64,000 nt of DNA. It comes from Kingdonia uniflora (Eukaryota > Streptophyta > Magnoliopsida > Ranunculales > Circaeasteraceae). The notes under the pieces were generated by a model. It did no database searches. It saw only the letters and a program-made list of their open reading frames with translations, and was not told the origin of the DNA. The position numbers were made by a program, and so were the translations under genes. The stretch lies in NCBI GenBank assembly GCA_014058105.1, contig JACGCM010002657.1, positions 1,302,001 through 1,366,000 on the forward strand. Direction: 5' to 3'. Positions 21,297 through 33,318 of this stretch are shown piece by piece; the first letter of the stretch is position 1; each line of letters begins with the position of its first letter.

Positions 21297-21483
21297 ACCA
21301 GTGTGACTACCTACATATTTTAGACCAGTGTGAGTACCTATACATTTCAGACCAGTGTGAGTACCTGCACATCTTAGACCAGTGTAAGTAACTGCACAAT
21401 TCAGACCAGTGTGAGTACCTACAAATTCAAGACCAGTGTGAGTGCCTTCTGTACATACCAGTGTGAGTACCTGCATATTTTAG
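21297..21483. repeat. 27-bp tandem repeat array
   Basis: Seven units starting ACCAGTGTGAGTACCT lie at 21297, 21324, 21351, 21378, 21405, 21432 and 21457, with degenerate units back to about 21230. The period is 27 bp, except for one 25-bp unit. On the - strand it gives an open 9-residue repeat (GTHTGLKCI). Each unit holds a GTGAGT donor-like word on the + strand. A separate 80-bp duplication (ACAAGCACAGAGATGTAATA) is at 21529 and 21609. Confidence 0.9.
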
Positions 21484-21884
21484 ACCTGTAAATTTGCAGT
21501 TTAACAAATATAAGAACAATAATAAATAACAAGCACAGAGATGTAATAAAGTACCTGCACAAATATGAGATAAATAGCAACAAACAACAAATAGATAAGC
21601 AATTACAAACAAGCACAGAGATGTAATAGAGTACCTGTAAATTTTCAGTCTAACAAATAGACAAACAACAACAAACAACAAACATTCATAAAAAAAATTG
21701 CAAAAATATTTGGCATTATGTTATAAAATGTACTTGTGAACATGTAGTCAAAATAGTGATATCAAAACTGTGACCACTAGATCACTAAATAGCCAAACAA
21801 AGTGAAATCACCAAATGATGTCATACTTTTCAATTCCTTCAAGGAGATTAAAAGGCTTTCTTGTAAGGGTTAGAGCTTGGGGCT

Positions 21885-22590
21885 TGAGCTTGCTGTGTTA
21901 ATACCCTAGTTTGCTTTGGGGATTGAGCTTACCATGTTGATGCCCTAGTTTGCTTTTGACTTTGAGTAGCTTGAGATTGCCTTTGGGCTTGACTTACTTG
22001 ACTATGCCTTGGGGCTTGAGTAGCTTGAGACTTCTTTTGGGCCTGACTTGCTTAACTTTGCATTGGGGCATGCCTTTGAGCTTAACTTACTTGACTTTGC
22101 ATTGGGGCTTGAGTAGCTTGAGATTGCCTTTGGGATTGACTTACTCTAGTTTTCCTTGGGGCTTAAGTAACTTGAGACTGTCTTTTGGCTTGACTTGTAC
22201 TAGTTTGCCTTGGGGATTCAATTGCTTGAGACTTCCTTTGGGCTTGACTTGCTCTAGTTTTCCTTGGGGCTTCAGTAGCTTGATGCTACCTTTAGGATTG
22301 AATTGATTAACTAATGGTTGAGACTTTAGTAGCTTGAGACTGCATTTTGGCTTGACTTTTCCTTGGGGCTTTAGTAGCTTGAGTTTGCTTTTATGTTTGC
22401 CTTAATTGAGTTTACCTTGGGGATTTAGTAGCTTGAGTTTTCCTTTGAGTTTTCCTGGATTGAGTTTACCTTGATTGAGTTTTCCTTGGGGCTTGAACTT
22501 CTTGTGTTGATACCTAAGTTTTCCTTGGGGCTTGACTTGCTCGAGTTGGCCTTCGGGCTTGAATAGCTTGAGTTTGCCTTGCACCCCTAG
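21885..22590 (-). repeat. 54-bp tandem repeat encoding a Gln-rich transposase tail
   Basis: On the - strand the unit encodes 18 residues, QATQAPRHSQVSQAQRQS, repeated about a dozen times with drift; the clearest neighbours start at 21964 and 22018. It lies downstream of the zinc knuckle of the MULE-2 transposase. MULE-1 retains only two or three of the related QAPR words after 8347. Confidence 0.85.
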
Positions 22591-25214
22591 AAGATCTCCC
22601 ACCACCACCACCTATACCACCACTTCCCCTCCTTCTCATATTTGATATTACAGGTGGTAAGCCAACATTACTCATATGTCTTTCCATGCTAACATTTGTA
22701 TCTACCCCCTTAGGTGTTCTTACCACTCTTGGCCTTGTTGTTGCTGGTGGACCCTTACAAGTTTTCTTGTTGTGACCATGACCCCCTTATTTTCCACATC
22801 TCTTCTGCCTCTTTTCTTCATCTAGATCTGGGATTCTTTGTTTTCTTGGTCCCTCAGCTCCTCTCACCAATGTGGGAGGTAGAAAATGGTTTTCTTAGTT
22901 TGTAAGCTGCATATAATACAAAAATAAGCATACACATGAAATAAATATTCAGATACACTTGTATTCAAATACAAACCTTCTCCTATTCTAATCCATCAAC
23001 TACAGGATATATGATATTTTTATATTTTTGGACATATGAAGTAACTTCGTGAAAATAATAAACATAGCTGTTAGGGATCCATAAAAGAAAGTTAGCTTTA
23101 CAAATATTAGAGACACAACTTTGTAAAGAATTAGATTATTAACAAAAAATACTTACATAACTTTTGGCCACCCATAAGTGAGGATAACATTAATTGCATG
23201 CAGACATGGTAGTCCATAAAGTTGCCATTCATGGCAGTCACATTCATGTGTGTTGGTGTTCACTCTCCATCTTTGGCCATTTATCCCAATTGCAAAAAAA
23301 TATCCTGATATGATCCCTTGAACCAAATATTGACCATAACATTTAATCATCTTATCAATATAAGTTTGTGCTCTAGGGACATACACCAAACCTTAAAATA
23401 AAGATATACATATAGTCACATAGTAGTTCATGAAAAGAAGTAGAGATCTCAAAACATAACAAAAGGTCTTGTTTAGTTTACCTGCTTCTTCCCACTCTTT
23501 TGATTTGAGCCTCTTGTCATACATGAGTTTCATCAACATTATATTCAGTTTTTCCAGTAACTTGTGAATTGGCCTGTACGTACTCTTCAAAATCCACATG
23601 TTAAAAGACTCACTGAAGTTGTTTCTAATGTGTTTATACTTGCCAGTAAAATTGATGTGGGACCTAGCCCAGTGTTTAAATGGCTCCTTAAGTAACCAGT
23701 CATGAGTAGTTGGGTTATCCAGTTTGAGTTGGTTCATGTACTTGTTCTTTTAAGATTGCTTAAATGTCTTTGCTACACTCCACACTAATAATTCTATTTG
23801 GGTCTCCCAGTAAAACTTCTTCATATTCTTGTACATATGTCTAAAGCAGAATCTGTGATTTGTATGAGGAAAAAGGGTAGTCACAGTATCAATTAGTCTT
23901 TTGATTATGTAGAATGAGATAGGGCTAAAGAGCCTCTAGGAAATTGGTCCAAGTTTCTTAACATTTTGATATGTATAACTAAACTGCAATAGGGTATAGG
24001 CTATTATTACCATCCAAGGCAATCACAGATAGACAAACCCCCTAAATTTATCCTACAGAAAGAAACCATCCAAACCAAATACAAGTCTACACCTACTTAA
24101 CCATCCATAAAACCTTGCCTTAAACATCACTAATGAACATTTCCACTAGTTACTTTGAAGATCTTTATTTCATTTGGCTAAACTGCCAGGGTTAGCCAAT
24201 AAGAATTGTCTCATAAATTCAGGTTGCAGAATATAACTCTCATCATATGATCTAACTATCTTTGCCATACATATAGTCCAAGCATTCCATAAAGTATAAT
24301 ATAAAATATCAACACCATACTGTCTTAAAATCAGTTCTTTTACACATTCTAGTCTGGTGGTTCTCACTGCCCTGATTGTTTCTTAAACTTCATTTGCCAC
24401 CCACTGGGCATTTGTATTTTTGTTAGATTAGCCACTCCTACCAAGACATGTGTGAATAAGATTACTACTGGCCCTCATACTGAAAGTGGTACCATCTGGG
24501 TTAACCCTAGCATAGAATATCCGTTGACAATTAAATGCTTTAGCCTCAATACAAATGTATCTTACCCTCATATAGTCATTCCTTTTTTGTTGGAATTGGT
24601 GCTTGTTCACAATGGCTCATTACCTTAAAAAATCTCTACAAGCATCAACTGTGGGCCACTCCATGCCAATAACCATCTCAAACCCAAAATCATTCAAGCA
24701 CAGTAGTATGATGTACTTCAGCTTCTTTTGTTACAAAAAGGTTATCACATTCTTTGGCCAAATCTCTGAACTCATCATCACATCTGTCTATATCAGCTTG
24801 GGTTGGACCATCATCACCAAAAACTGATGAGTAATTTGAGTAATACCCTTCCTCTGCATCTAGGCTATCTGGATTAGTTTCTTCCCATCTATTCCAAGTA
24901 TCAACTTCATCAACTTCTTCAATAATATTTGAGGCCTCTCCCCCCAATTACACTCCACCCTCAGTTTTAACATTAACTGAAGCATCTCTCCCCAATCTAA
25001 TTCCACCCTAAGTTTTAGTATTAAATGGGGCATCTTCCCCCAATCCAATTCTACCCTCCGATTTAATATTATGTTCATCATCATTAAAATACATATGTGG
25101 CAAATCATCAAGTTCTTCCTCAGGTAGTTCACATGCCGTTAGTTTTTTTAACTATTTTAGTGTTCTCTTCATCACTTTGTAAACTATTTCATTTTCAATT
25201 AATGGTGAGAGCAC
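22591..25214 (-). pseudogene. MULE-2 transposase, main part
   Basis: Read from 25214 leftward: an acidic region with a repeated ELDWGEM-type unit (25080-24930); the block DAEEGYYSNYSSVFGDDGPT; a DNA-binding region ending NLIHTCLGRSG; the MULE block VKELILRQYGVDILYYTLWN (24340-24281); HRFCFRHMYKNMKKFYWE near 23860-23810 and FSESFNMWILK near 23605; a SWIM finger (CDCHEWQLYGLPCLHA) near 23255-23205; and a CCHC knuckle with an internal stop (CGK-stop-GGHGHNKKTC) near 22800. The Gln-rich tail follows. Several stops and frameshifts disable it. The N-terminal exon lies beyond element E. Confidence 0.88.
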
Positions 25215-26446
25215 TGATAAGAGGTTTTTATGGCCTCTAGCAAAATACTTGCTCAAAGTATGATTGTCAAATTATAACACGGATGGGTGGGATCGAATCC
25301 ACAAGGTGGTTTGGGAAAATAACTACTTTCTAGACAAAATTAGGTTTTATATGAGATAAATCTAAAAGAAAGAAATAACAACAACAATTAGCAAGATAAT
25401 AGCTACGACTAGAATTCGGCCCAACAAAAGCAATAATAGTAATTATGCTGATTTACTAGGTGGATTATTCATGTCAAAAATCCCGTGTAGGGCATCTTCA
25501 ATGTAAATGTCAATTCTACATCCATTGCTAGGCATCTAAGGTTTAGTCAAATTAGGTTTTACTTAATCCGATGTGTAGGAGGAATTCTTCCAACTATGGT
25601 TAAGCTTGGTCAAATTTCTCCTACGAGTTCTCTTCGTGTTTGCCCTAAAATCCGGTTTAATGGTTATAACACTGGATTTTGGTTAAATAGTCTAAATTCA
25701 CTTACTAGCTATAGTTAAGCCTAGAAGTAGATTATAACTATTTTTGAAGATTGCAAAAGATAACTAATCCTAGAACTATAACATAACTATTGCTGCTCGG
25801 GTAAGAGCTTCCTTTTAGTCATTGCTAGAAGAGATTAACCTTCTATCATTCCTAAGATCATTGCATGAACAGCTAACTATTTACAAATGAAAATAAAAGA
25901 GAGAGAAGACAATTAAATAAAACTAAGACTTTATTTCTTCTAAACTTGCTCTAATATGAGATGCCCAATTACAATGGGGGAGGGGTCCTTTTATAGGAGA
26001 AGGAACCCAAATTTAAAAAATTTACATTAAATTGTAACGAATATTTTCACAATAATATCTTCTAATTTTACAACCAATCACCTAAGATTCTTGCATATAA
26101 TCCCCTTAAGTGATGTAAAGATCTTTCTTCATGGAAACTCTTGCATATATCTTCAATATAAAATATCTTTATAGATCTTGGATACAATATATTCTTTGAT
26201 CTTATTCTTAAAAGAATATTTGTATATATATTTCATCAATCTTGAGACGAAATATATTTTGTATTTGACCTTTTGTGCTGTGAACTGCTGGAGACACATT
26301 TACTTGACTTTAAGAACTTGGTTTCAAATATCCATCTCCAATAGATGTAATTAAACAAATGTACATAATTAACCAAAATTAAATATAATAGACGACTAAA
26401 ATACATGTTTGGGTATATTAAAAATGTCATAATGACGTGCTCATCA
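25215..26446 (-). repeat. Element E 3' LTR
   Basis: Starts TGATAAGAGG and ends GTGCTCATCA on the + strand. It aligns with 31367-32592 throughout (GGTTTAGTCAAATTAGGTTT..., GAGATGCCCAATTACAATGG). TTTTATAGGAG at 25989 is a TATA/leader-like site in the LTR. Confidence 0.9.
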
Positions 26447-28428
26447 AATACCTTGAAACTTTTAATTTTATCGTCTCGAGTAAAATAAAATAATAGCCAC
26501 TTTCATAGGGAGCGCGATTGCATTTAGCATATGCAACAAGCCATTAAATCTCCATGTTTAGTCTGGTAGACATGTATTGTCCCGTGAGGGTTTACAGTGA
26601 CTATACCTACAAAAGTCAATAATGACATTTTAAACAATTCTAGAATACACATGACTCATTTCTTGTTAGCTGACCCTTACTTAGTTTTGACAAAAATATA
26701 ACAATGAAAAAATCCTTAAACTTGATATTCTCCTAAGTATAACAAATAATATTTTAAGCTTATCCGAAGCTAGATGTACTACCTCAAGATTATAAAGAGA
26801 TTCAAGTATATTTCTTTAGCTATATTTGAATGTACAGCAAAAATAGTTTTATCGCCTAATACATTGTTAAAAATAATTTACTCAATTTTTTGTAGTCAAG
26901 TTCTTATTGGAATAAATTCAACGATCAGTTCGACAAGTGCCTTAGTCAATTCATCTTCCAAGAATTTTACTTTTTTTTCTTTTCTTTTAAGCCTTTTCTT
27001 TTGGGTACATTGTTTCATAGTGAGGCCTCCATAACAAGGAGTGTTTGGTTGACAATCCCCGCAAGTTGGCTAAGGTTGTCGGGGTGTGGTACCCCATCAT
27101 GATCTAGACTCTAGATTTTTACATGTAACATTTTCTTGTCCTCATTTCACATAGTTCATGGTCAAACTCAAGATTGGTGATAATTTTCCTCTTTCAGTTC
27201 TTAATCATGCGAGTAGCCTTGCAACGTAAAAGTTTTTAGAGCACATTTGGCTTATTATTATTTTCTTAGGAATGAGCTTATTTTTAGGCAGTTGTCTCCC
27301 TTGCATCAAACAATTCCTAACATAAATACTAAATTTCCCTTATACTGAGCAAAAATATATTGAAGGTATTAATTGATAAACTGCAGTAAAGTGCACGTTT
27401 TCAAAATATGCTAAGTGAACTTAAATTAGTCGCTAATAAAAAGATAGTACATCTATCTTAAGATAGTCTAAAATATTATTGTATATTCTTGGTATAATTT
27501 CAAAATTTAAGCTTTTCCATAATATTTATTTCAATGTAAAATCAGTTTAAGTGTTTGGAAATTTGTCAAAAATATATCAATGGTCAAAATGCTATTATTT
27601 CACTATTTTTCAAAAAACATTTAGAGAAATAGTTTCCTACCCCCATACTTAAATGAAACATTTCCCTCAATGTTTGAGAGCATAAAAAAATGGAGGATTA
27701 AAACTATAATTTCTTACCTGAATGTGTCATGGGTTACCTCCCAAGAATTGATAAGTTTACCGTCTTCATCCAGATGAATGTACCCCCAAACTTAAAATTT
27801 TCAATATGACTGAAAGTATACGAAGTTGAAAAGGTGATGTACTATCCTGGTTGCAAATTCTCTTTTAAAAACTAAAGAACGCCTGAATGGTGATCCTCAA
27901 TATTAACCCTTAATTGGGTAGATATATTCTCTAAAATAAGAGAGAGTTCAAAACTAATTCTTTATGAATTTTTTTTTTCAAAAACTTTGCCTATCATTTG
28001 ATGATTCCAAGTTGAAAATTTTAGGCAAATTAAGAAAAACTATTTTTTCAAAGATAAAACAAACACATACCCAGAGAACATATTTTCCTTTAAAATTTTT
28101 AATACAATTATACAATTACTACGTGCTGCAGTAAATAATAAAATTGGAATACAAGTATTTGTCCCAAAAAATCTACTAGATTCAAAACTCGACTTTCCTA
28201 GAAAGATATTTTCTTTGAAATTTTTTAAAACCCCCAGATTATTGTTGATATTCCAAAAAATGTGATAGACAGTTCTGACAAAGAAAGTCCTTGAGGCATC
28301 CCCAAAATTATAATTTTTTAAAAAGATGTTTTTTTAAGTAGAAGAAAAGTTATATAATTTATTTGTTGATGTGGGGATTGGGGAACAATTGACTCTAGCA
28401 AACATTGAAAATTTGTGTGCCTAAAATC
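26447..28428 (-). other. Element E 3' noncoding domain
   Basis: Homologous to 37996-39400 and 43206-44500. It contains the TTGCAT/ATGCAA stem with a 7-nt loop (26518-26536), CCCGTGAGGGTTTACAGTGA just after 26580, and CCTACCCCCATACTTAAATG near 27639. The part from about 27840 to 28428 is specific to E and carries no frame I recognise. Confidence 0.7.
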
Positions 28429-29525
28429 TCAACTTATCTCAAGGCACTCCTCCTGACCATTGACGTGGATATTCATTGGCATAAGGACATGGCCAAATTG
28501 AAATACATTTTCAGATGCTAATGATTGTACCATTTCGCAAATCTCAGGATCATTTGAGTCCCTGAAATAATTTAAACATTCATCAAAAGAAATGTAACAA
28601 GAGTTATCTCTGTACAAGTCCTTAAAATCGTTTATGGTCATGGTACACCCATTAGGCTCAGACGATTGTGGTATGGATTCAATAAAGAGAGATGAAGATG
28701 GTGACACTGGTTAGGATATATATGGAGCTCATATTTTCTCAAGGATCGATGTTGAATTCACACTTCTAAGAAATTTGTCATCATCCTCATTATTTGAGAA
28801 ATCGCCTAAGAATTTGGAAAAATACTCACTTTCTGTCATGATACCATTTGTGAATTGGTGGGGCTCTATCGGTGAAGGAATGACTAATAACATTGGTGGT
28901 TGAATGTTGACGACAGAATTAGTAGGTGATTGATAAAGAATTTTATTAAACATGTTAGCCGCTTATTTTAGAGCTTCTTGTGACATAAGATCGTCGACTT
29001 TAAAATGCTCATCTTCTAAATCTGTCTCATAATTTTGTATCCATTCACCCTACGGGGAAATCATTCCATGATTACGTTTGAATTCATCATTTTCTAAATC
29101 ACAAGGGGATTTAACTTCGGATTGTTCTTCTTCATTGCTAATAAGTTTTACGTAATCAATTTCATTCCACGTGGTTGACAACAAACTTATCTGAGTCTCT
29201 AATCTTGAGATAGATTGGGTCGTAGAAGTTTGATTTACCAATGTCTGTTGTTGGAATTGTATTATTTTTTCTGAAATTGCAACATTTGTTTTTGAGTTTC
29301 CATTGATTGTTGGATGAAGTGAAAAAGGGTATTTTCCAAAGATGGTTTGAGTGGAGTGGGTTGGAACTGTTTTGATGACTGAAAATATTGCTTAGATTGC
29401 ATATAGGAATGAGGTTGGAAATGTTCGACGTATTGGGAATTTTGGTAATCCCATGATTGAAAATGATTTTGAGGATATCGTTGGATGTAAAAATTTGACC
29501 CATAATGTTCTTGGATGTATGACAT
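28429..29525 (-). pseudogene. Element E reading frame: gag C-terminus joined to an acidic region
   Basis: From ATG 29525 the frame includes SKQFQPTPLKPSLENTLFHF and IQQSMETQKQMLQF, closely matching the C-terminal part of gag in the GAATT element (SKQFPPVLPKPSLDDNL, IQQSMESQKKVLQF). After a frameshift near 29260 a second frame runs to 28429 with four stops, first VNQTSTTQSISRLETQISLL (gag-like) and then acidic sequence unlike gag (NNEDDDKFLRSVNS, EICEMVQSLASENVFQFG). The capsid part and the zinc knuckle are missing. No pol follows. The product, if ever made, is unknown; the frame is now broken. Confidence 0.65.
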
Positions 29526-29947
29526 TTTATAATGAAATTAACACCCAATGCAAAAATAAGTCAATTAAGCCTAAAAGTGTAGCACTTCAACATTTTTTAA
29601 GAAGTAATAAGTAGGTCTCCCTTATATTCTTCTATGTTCACAAAAGCGTAGGATGGTCAAAGGCCTTGGTTACTACACTCCCTTGCGTCATTCTGCTAGC
29701 ATTAACTTAGAGTAGATGTTCAGTTCTCACACCCGAGCAAGTCGCCTTATCGTACGTTAGCACTCAGAACGGTGACGTCGTAAACCTGCAACCAGTATTT
29801 CGCGGCCTAGGCTAGGGACGTATCATACGAGCCTGTGCTTGTACCCCGGTCTTGTACACCTATCCGTTGGGTGATGAAATCCTATGGGAATCTTTCTACT
29901 ATTTGTTATTATCGTTTATTTTCAGGCATGGGAAGTTCAATTTTTGT

Positions 29948-29971
29948 GTGATACGAATTTCTTCGTATCAC
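29948..29971 (-). other. Leader hairpin of element E, 10-bp stem and GAAA loop
   Basis: In the RNA sense (- strand) GTGATACGAA and TTCGTATCAC pair perfectly around a GAAA tetraloop. It lies 423 nt upstream of the reading-frame start at 29525. The equivalent site of the GAATT element (50541-50564) keeps the loop and most of the stem. Confidence 0.85.
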
Positions 29972-30255
29972 TGATGGGTGGTCCCACTTGCTAGAATGTT
30001 TTTTGGGTGTCAAAATCCCACATGTTTCTTGAAGTTTTTATCTTTACTAATGCTGGAATGATAAATAAATAAATTTAAACATAGCAATTGGTCAATCCAA
30101 CCACAATAAATATTTTGTTAGAGCAACGCATATTTTCATAGTTCACACGACTTTATGTTCCTATTGCCGGGGATAAGCGGATATGAACCCCTTCAAGATG
30201 TTAAGTTTATAGAGGTACCAACCTATGGGAAGTGTTTCCCAGTGAAGATGTGGTC

Positions 30256-30305
30256 GCCCCTTCACTTAGGGGGCAAAAGAAGGAAGTTCCCATTCACTTA
30301 GTGGG
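30256..30305 (-). other. Tandem stem-loops in the element E leader
   Basis: Two 33-bp units: GCCCC/GGGGC around TTCACTTAG (30256-30274), then CCCA/TGGG around TTCACTTAG (30289-30305). The stem differs between units in a compensatory way while the loop is unchanged. The same pair is at 50845-50893. Confidence 0.75.
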
Positions 30306-31344
30306 CATAAGAAGGATGGATTTGATGACGCTATAAGATTTGCGCAAGTTATTCACATTCTCCCACCTTTATTTCTAACCCACACATTTCGAACAGTAGG
30401 CTTCAAGGAGCTTTAACACTTTAATTCTCCTTACCTCTTAAGCCCAACTTTGTTTAAGCCAATCTGTATGACTAGAATAATAGAATAACGGCCTTAACAA
30501 CATTTAACACAAGTCATATCAAATAATTGCAAATTTGGGCTTTATAAATCAACCAAACATATACTTAACCCTAACTGAAATCATGTGCCAGTAACTTCAA
30601 GCTTCTATTAGTTTTAAACACCATTCACTAAATTACGGGGTAAAAGACATTGGTGCTATATCGCGAAAATAAATAAAAACACAACCACGCACAGTAATAT
30701 GCACCAACCATGGCCTTTATGTAATGCCAAAATAAAATAAAATAAAATAAGGTCATGTGAATAAGTAGATATCAAGAATTAAATTATGCCCCAAGTGCTT
30801 TTCTCAAAGAGGTGAAACTACTATTATTCTAAGTTTCCAATACTTTATGAATCCGAGCACCCTAAACTCAAACATACATAAGGATTAGTATGAGATTTAG
30901 GCATATATGCAATAAAGAAGAAGGAAGTACTGTACCTACTCTTACTCTCAAACAACCATTAGTACTATTACTATACCAAAGTTCATAAGCATTGCGAAAT
31001 GGGGGCACTCAATAAGAAAGTAGTTAGTATAGTACAGACCACACACAAACTTAGTTTTCAAACGATTCGAGAAATTAGTACTACTGCAACGGGGCATCCA
31101 AAGAGTGCACACCTCAAAGAGCACAAACAAACGTTAGTGGATCCTTTTTTTCTTTTTAAAAAAAATTTAAACTAGAGAAAATAATATAAGTGAAACGAAA
31201 ATAATAGAAACACTATAGTAGCATTACTGGACAACAATACTTTTCAACGAATATTAGAAACAAATAATTTAGAAATCATTGGCACGGTATTAGTAATAAT
31301 TAACAAAGAAAATTCGGTATTAGAAAGAATAGTTTTCAACGATG

Positions 31345-32592
31345 CCTCCCCGGCAACGGTGTCATTTGATACAAGATTTTTAGGACCTCTAGCAAAATAC
31401 TCGCTCAAAGTATGGTTGCCAAATTGTAGCACGGATGAGTGGGATCAAATTCACAGGGAGGTTTAGGAAAATAAGTACTTTCTAGGCTGAATTTGGTTTT
31501 ATTAACGATAAATTTAAAGGAGAGAAATAACAAGAATAATTAGCAAGAAAATAGCTACGACTAGAATTCGGCCTAACCAAAGCAATAATAGTAATTATGT
31601 AGATTTACTAGGCGGATTATTCATGTCAAAAATCTCGGGTAGGGTATCTTCGATGTAAATTTTAATCCTAGATCCATGGTTAGGCAGCTAAGGTTTGGTC
31701 AAATTATGGTTTACTTAATTCGATGTGTAGGAGGAATTCTTCCAACTATGGTTAAGCTTGGTCGAATTTCTCCTTCGAGTTCGCTTCGTATTTGCCCTAA
31801 AATCTGGTTTAATGGTTATAACACCAGATTTTGGCTAAATAGTCTAAATTTACCTACTAGCTATGGTTATGCCTAAAAGTAGATTATAACTATTTTAGAA
31901 GATTGCAATAGAGAACTAATCCTAGAACTATAACATAACTATTGCTACTCGGAAAAGAGATTCCATCTAGTCATATCTAGAAGAGATTAGCCTTCTATCA
32001 TTCCCGAGATCATTGCATGAACTAGCTAATTATATACAAAAGAAAAAAAAAAAAGACAATTAAATAAATCTAAGAATTTATTTTTTCTAAACTTGCTCCA
32101 ATATGAGATGCCCAATTACAATGGGGGAATGTTCCTTTTATAGGAGAAGAAACCCAAATTTAGAAATTATACATTAAATTGTAAAGAATATTTTCACAAT
32201 AATATCTTCTAATTTTACAACCAATCACCTAAGATTCTTGCATATAATTCCCTTAAGTGATGTAGAGATCTTTCTTCATGGAAACTCTTGCATATATCTT
32301 CAATATAAAATATATTCAAGGATCTTGGATATAATATATTCTTTGATCTTATTCTCCATGAATATGTGTATATATATTTCTTCAATCTTGTGACCAAATA
32401 TATTGTGTCTTTGAATTTTTGTGCTATGAACTGCTGGAGACACTTTTACTTGACTTTAAGAGCTTGGTTTCAAATATCCATCTCTAATAGCTATAATCAA
32501 ACAAACGTACATAAGTACCCAAAATTAAAAATAATGGATAACTAAAATACATGTTCGGGTATATTAAAAATGTCATAATTACACGCTCATTA
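31345..32592 (-). repeat. Element E 5' LTR and primer-binding site
   Basis: The LTR occupies 31367-32592. It begins TGATACAAG, and its right end reads TCATTA where the partner reads TCATCA. Immediately left lies CTCCCCGGCAACGGTGTCATT, whose reverse complement is a mutated form of the Athila-type primer-binding site TGGCGCCGTTGCCGGGGA seen intact at 51385-51402. Confidence 0.85.
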
Positions 32593-32846
32593 GGCACAAC
32601 TTCTATAGGCATTGCATATACATAAAAATGTACATCCCACATAATATCCACATCACTGCAATTCCACATCTTATTCAAAGTTATATTATCATAAATATCC
32701 ACTATCTCACCTTCATACAGTGTCTTCATCACTATCCCAGATCTAGGCGAGATAGCTTTATTTATCTCAATAATATCAAACATAATATACTCCAATAGAC
32801 CTTGATAGTAAAATTGATCCCCATCTATATTTTTAAATATATGCAT
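32593..32846 (-). pseudogene. MULE-2 transposase N-terminal exon
   Basis: An open frame from ATG 32846 (MHIFKNIDGDQFYYQGLLEY...) reads to AMPIEVVP, where element E begins. The frame resumes in MULE-2 sequence at 25214. Position, strand and lack of any retrotransposon homology fit the start of the transposase. The frame is intact until E. The region between it and the right TIR (32847-33318) has no gene and probably carries the promoter and leader. Confidence 0.65.
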
Positions 32847-33318
32847 GTACCCCTTTATGTATAGACAATGTGTGTACTCTGTCTCCCTAAGTTCAGACCA
32901 TCTACCTCCCCAATGAATAATAACATTTTTAGGTCATTCTTGTCATTGTAGCATACCCCAAACACTAGATAATTAAGATAAATATCATGGTAACATACCC
33001 AAAATACCTAATTTAAAAACACCACTTGTAAAAGACCCAATTTTTTTAATAAACCCTAATTTTCTAATCCAAACTCTAATTCTTAACACAAATCTTCTAA
33101 CTTTAAGAATAGGAAAACTAAAGCAATAGATATTAGAGATAGACTATTTAGAATAAAAGAGAACTGGAAGGAGACAAAAAGACTTATATTATGATTAGGA
33201 GAGAGATAAGAGAGATGAGATATTAGAAAAATCCCTCCACACTAACAACTCTATTTGATAGTTGCAGAAGTTACAAATTTTCCCTCCAGAATGATAGAAA
33301 GAGACCGAGCGAAAGTCT

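Larger units (their letters stand above)
25215..32592 (-). mobile_element. Element E, pol-less Athila-like retrotransposon inside MULE-2
   Basis: Two similar LTRs (25215-26446 and 31367-32592) flank 4.9 kb. The flanks AGCAC (25210-25214) and GGCAC (32593-32597) form a 5-bp target duplication with one difference. The internal part, read on the - strand, holds a degraded primer-binding site, a 1.8-kb leader, one reading frame starting with a gag C-terminus, and a 3' domain. It is collinear with the GAATT element in leader and 3' domain but has no protease, reverse transcriptase, RNase H or integrase, so movement would need enzymes from a relative. Confidence 0.85.
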
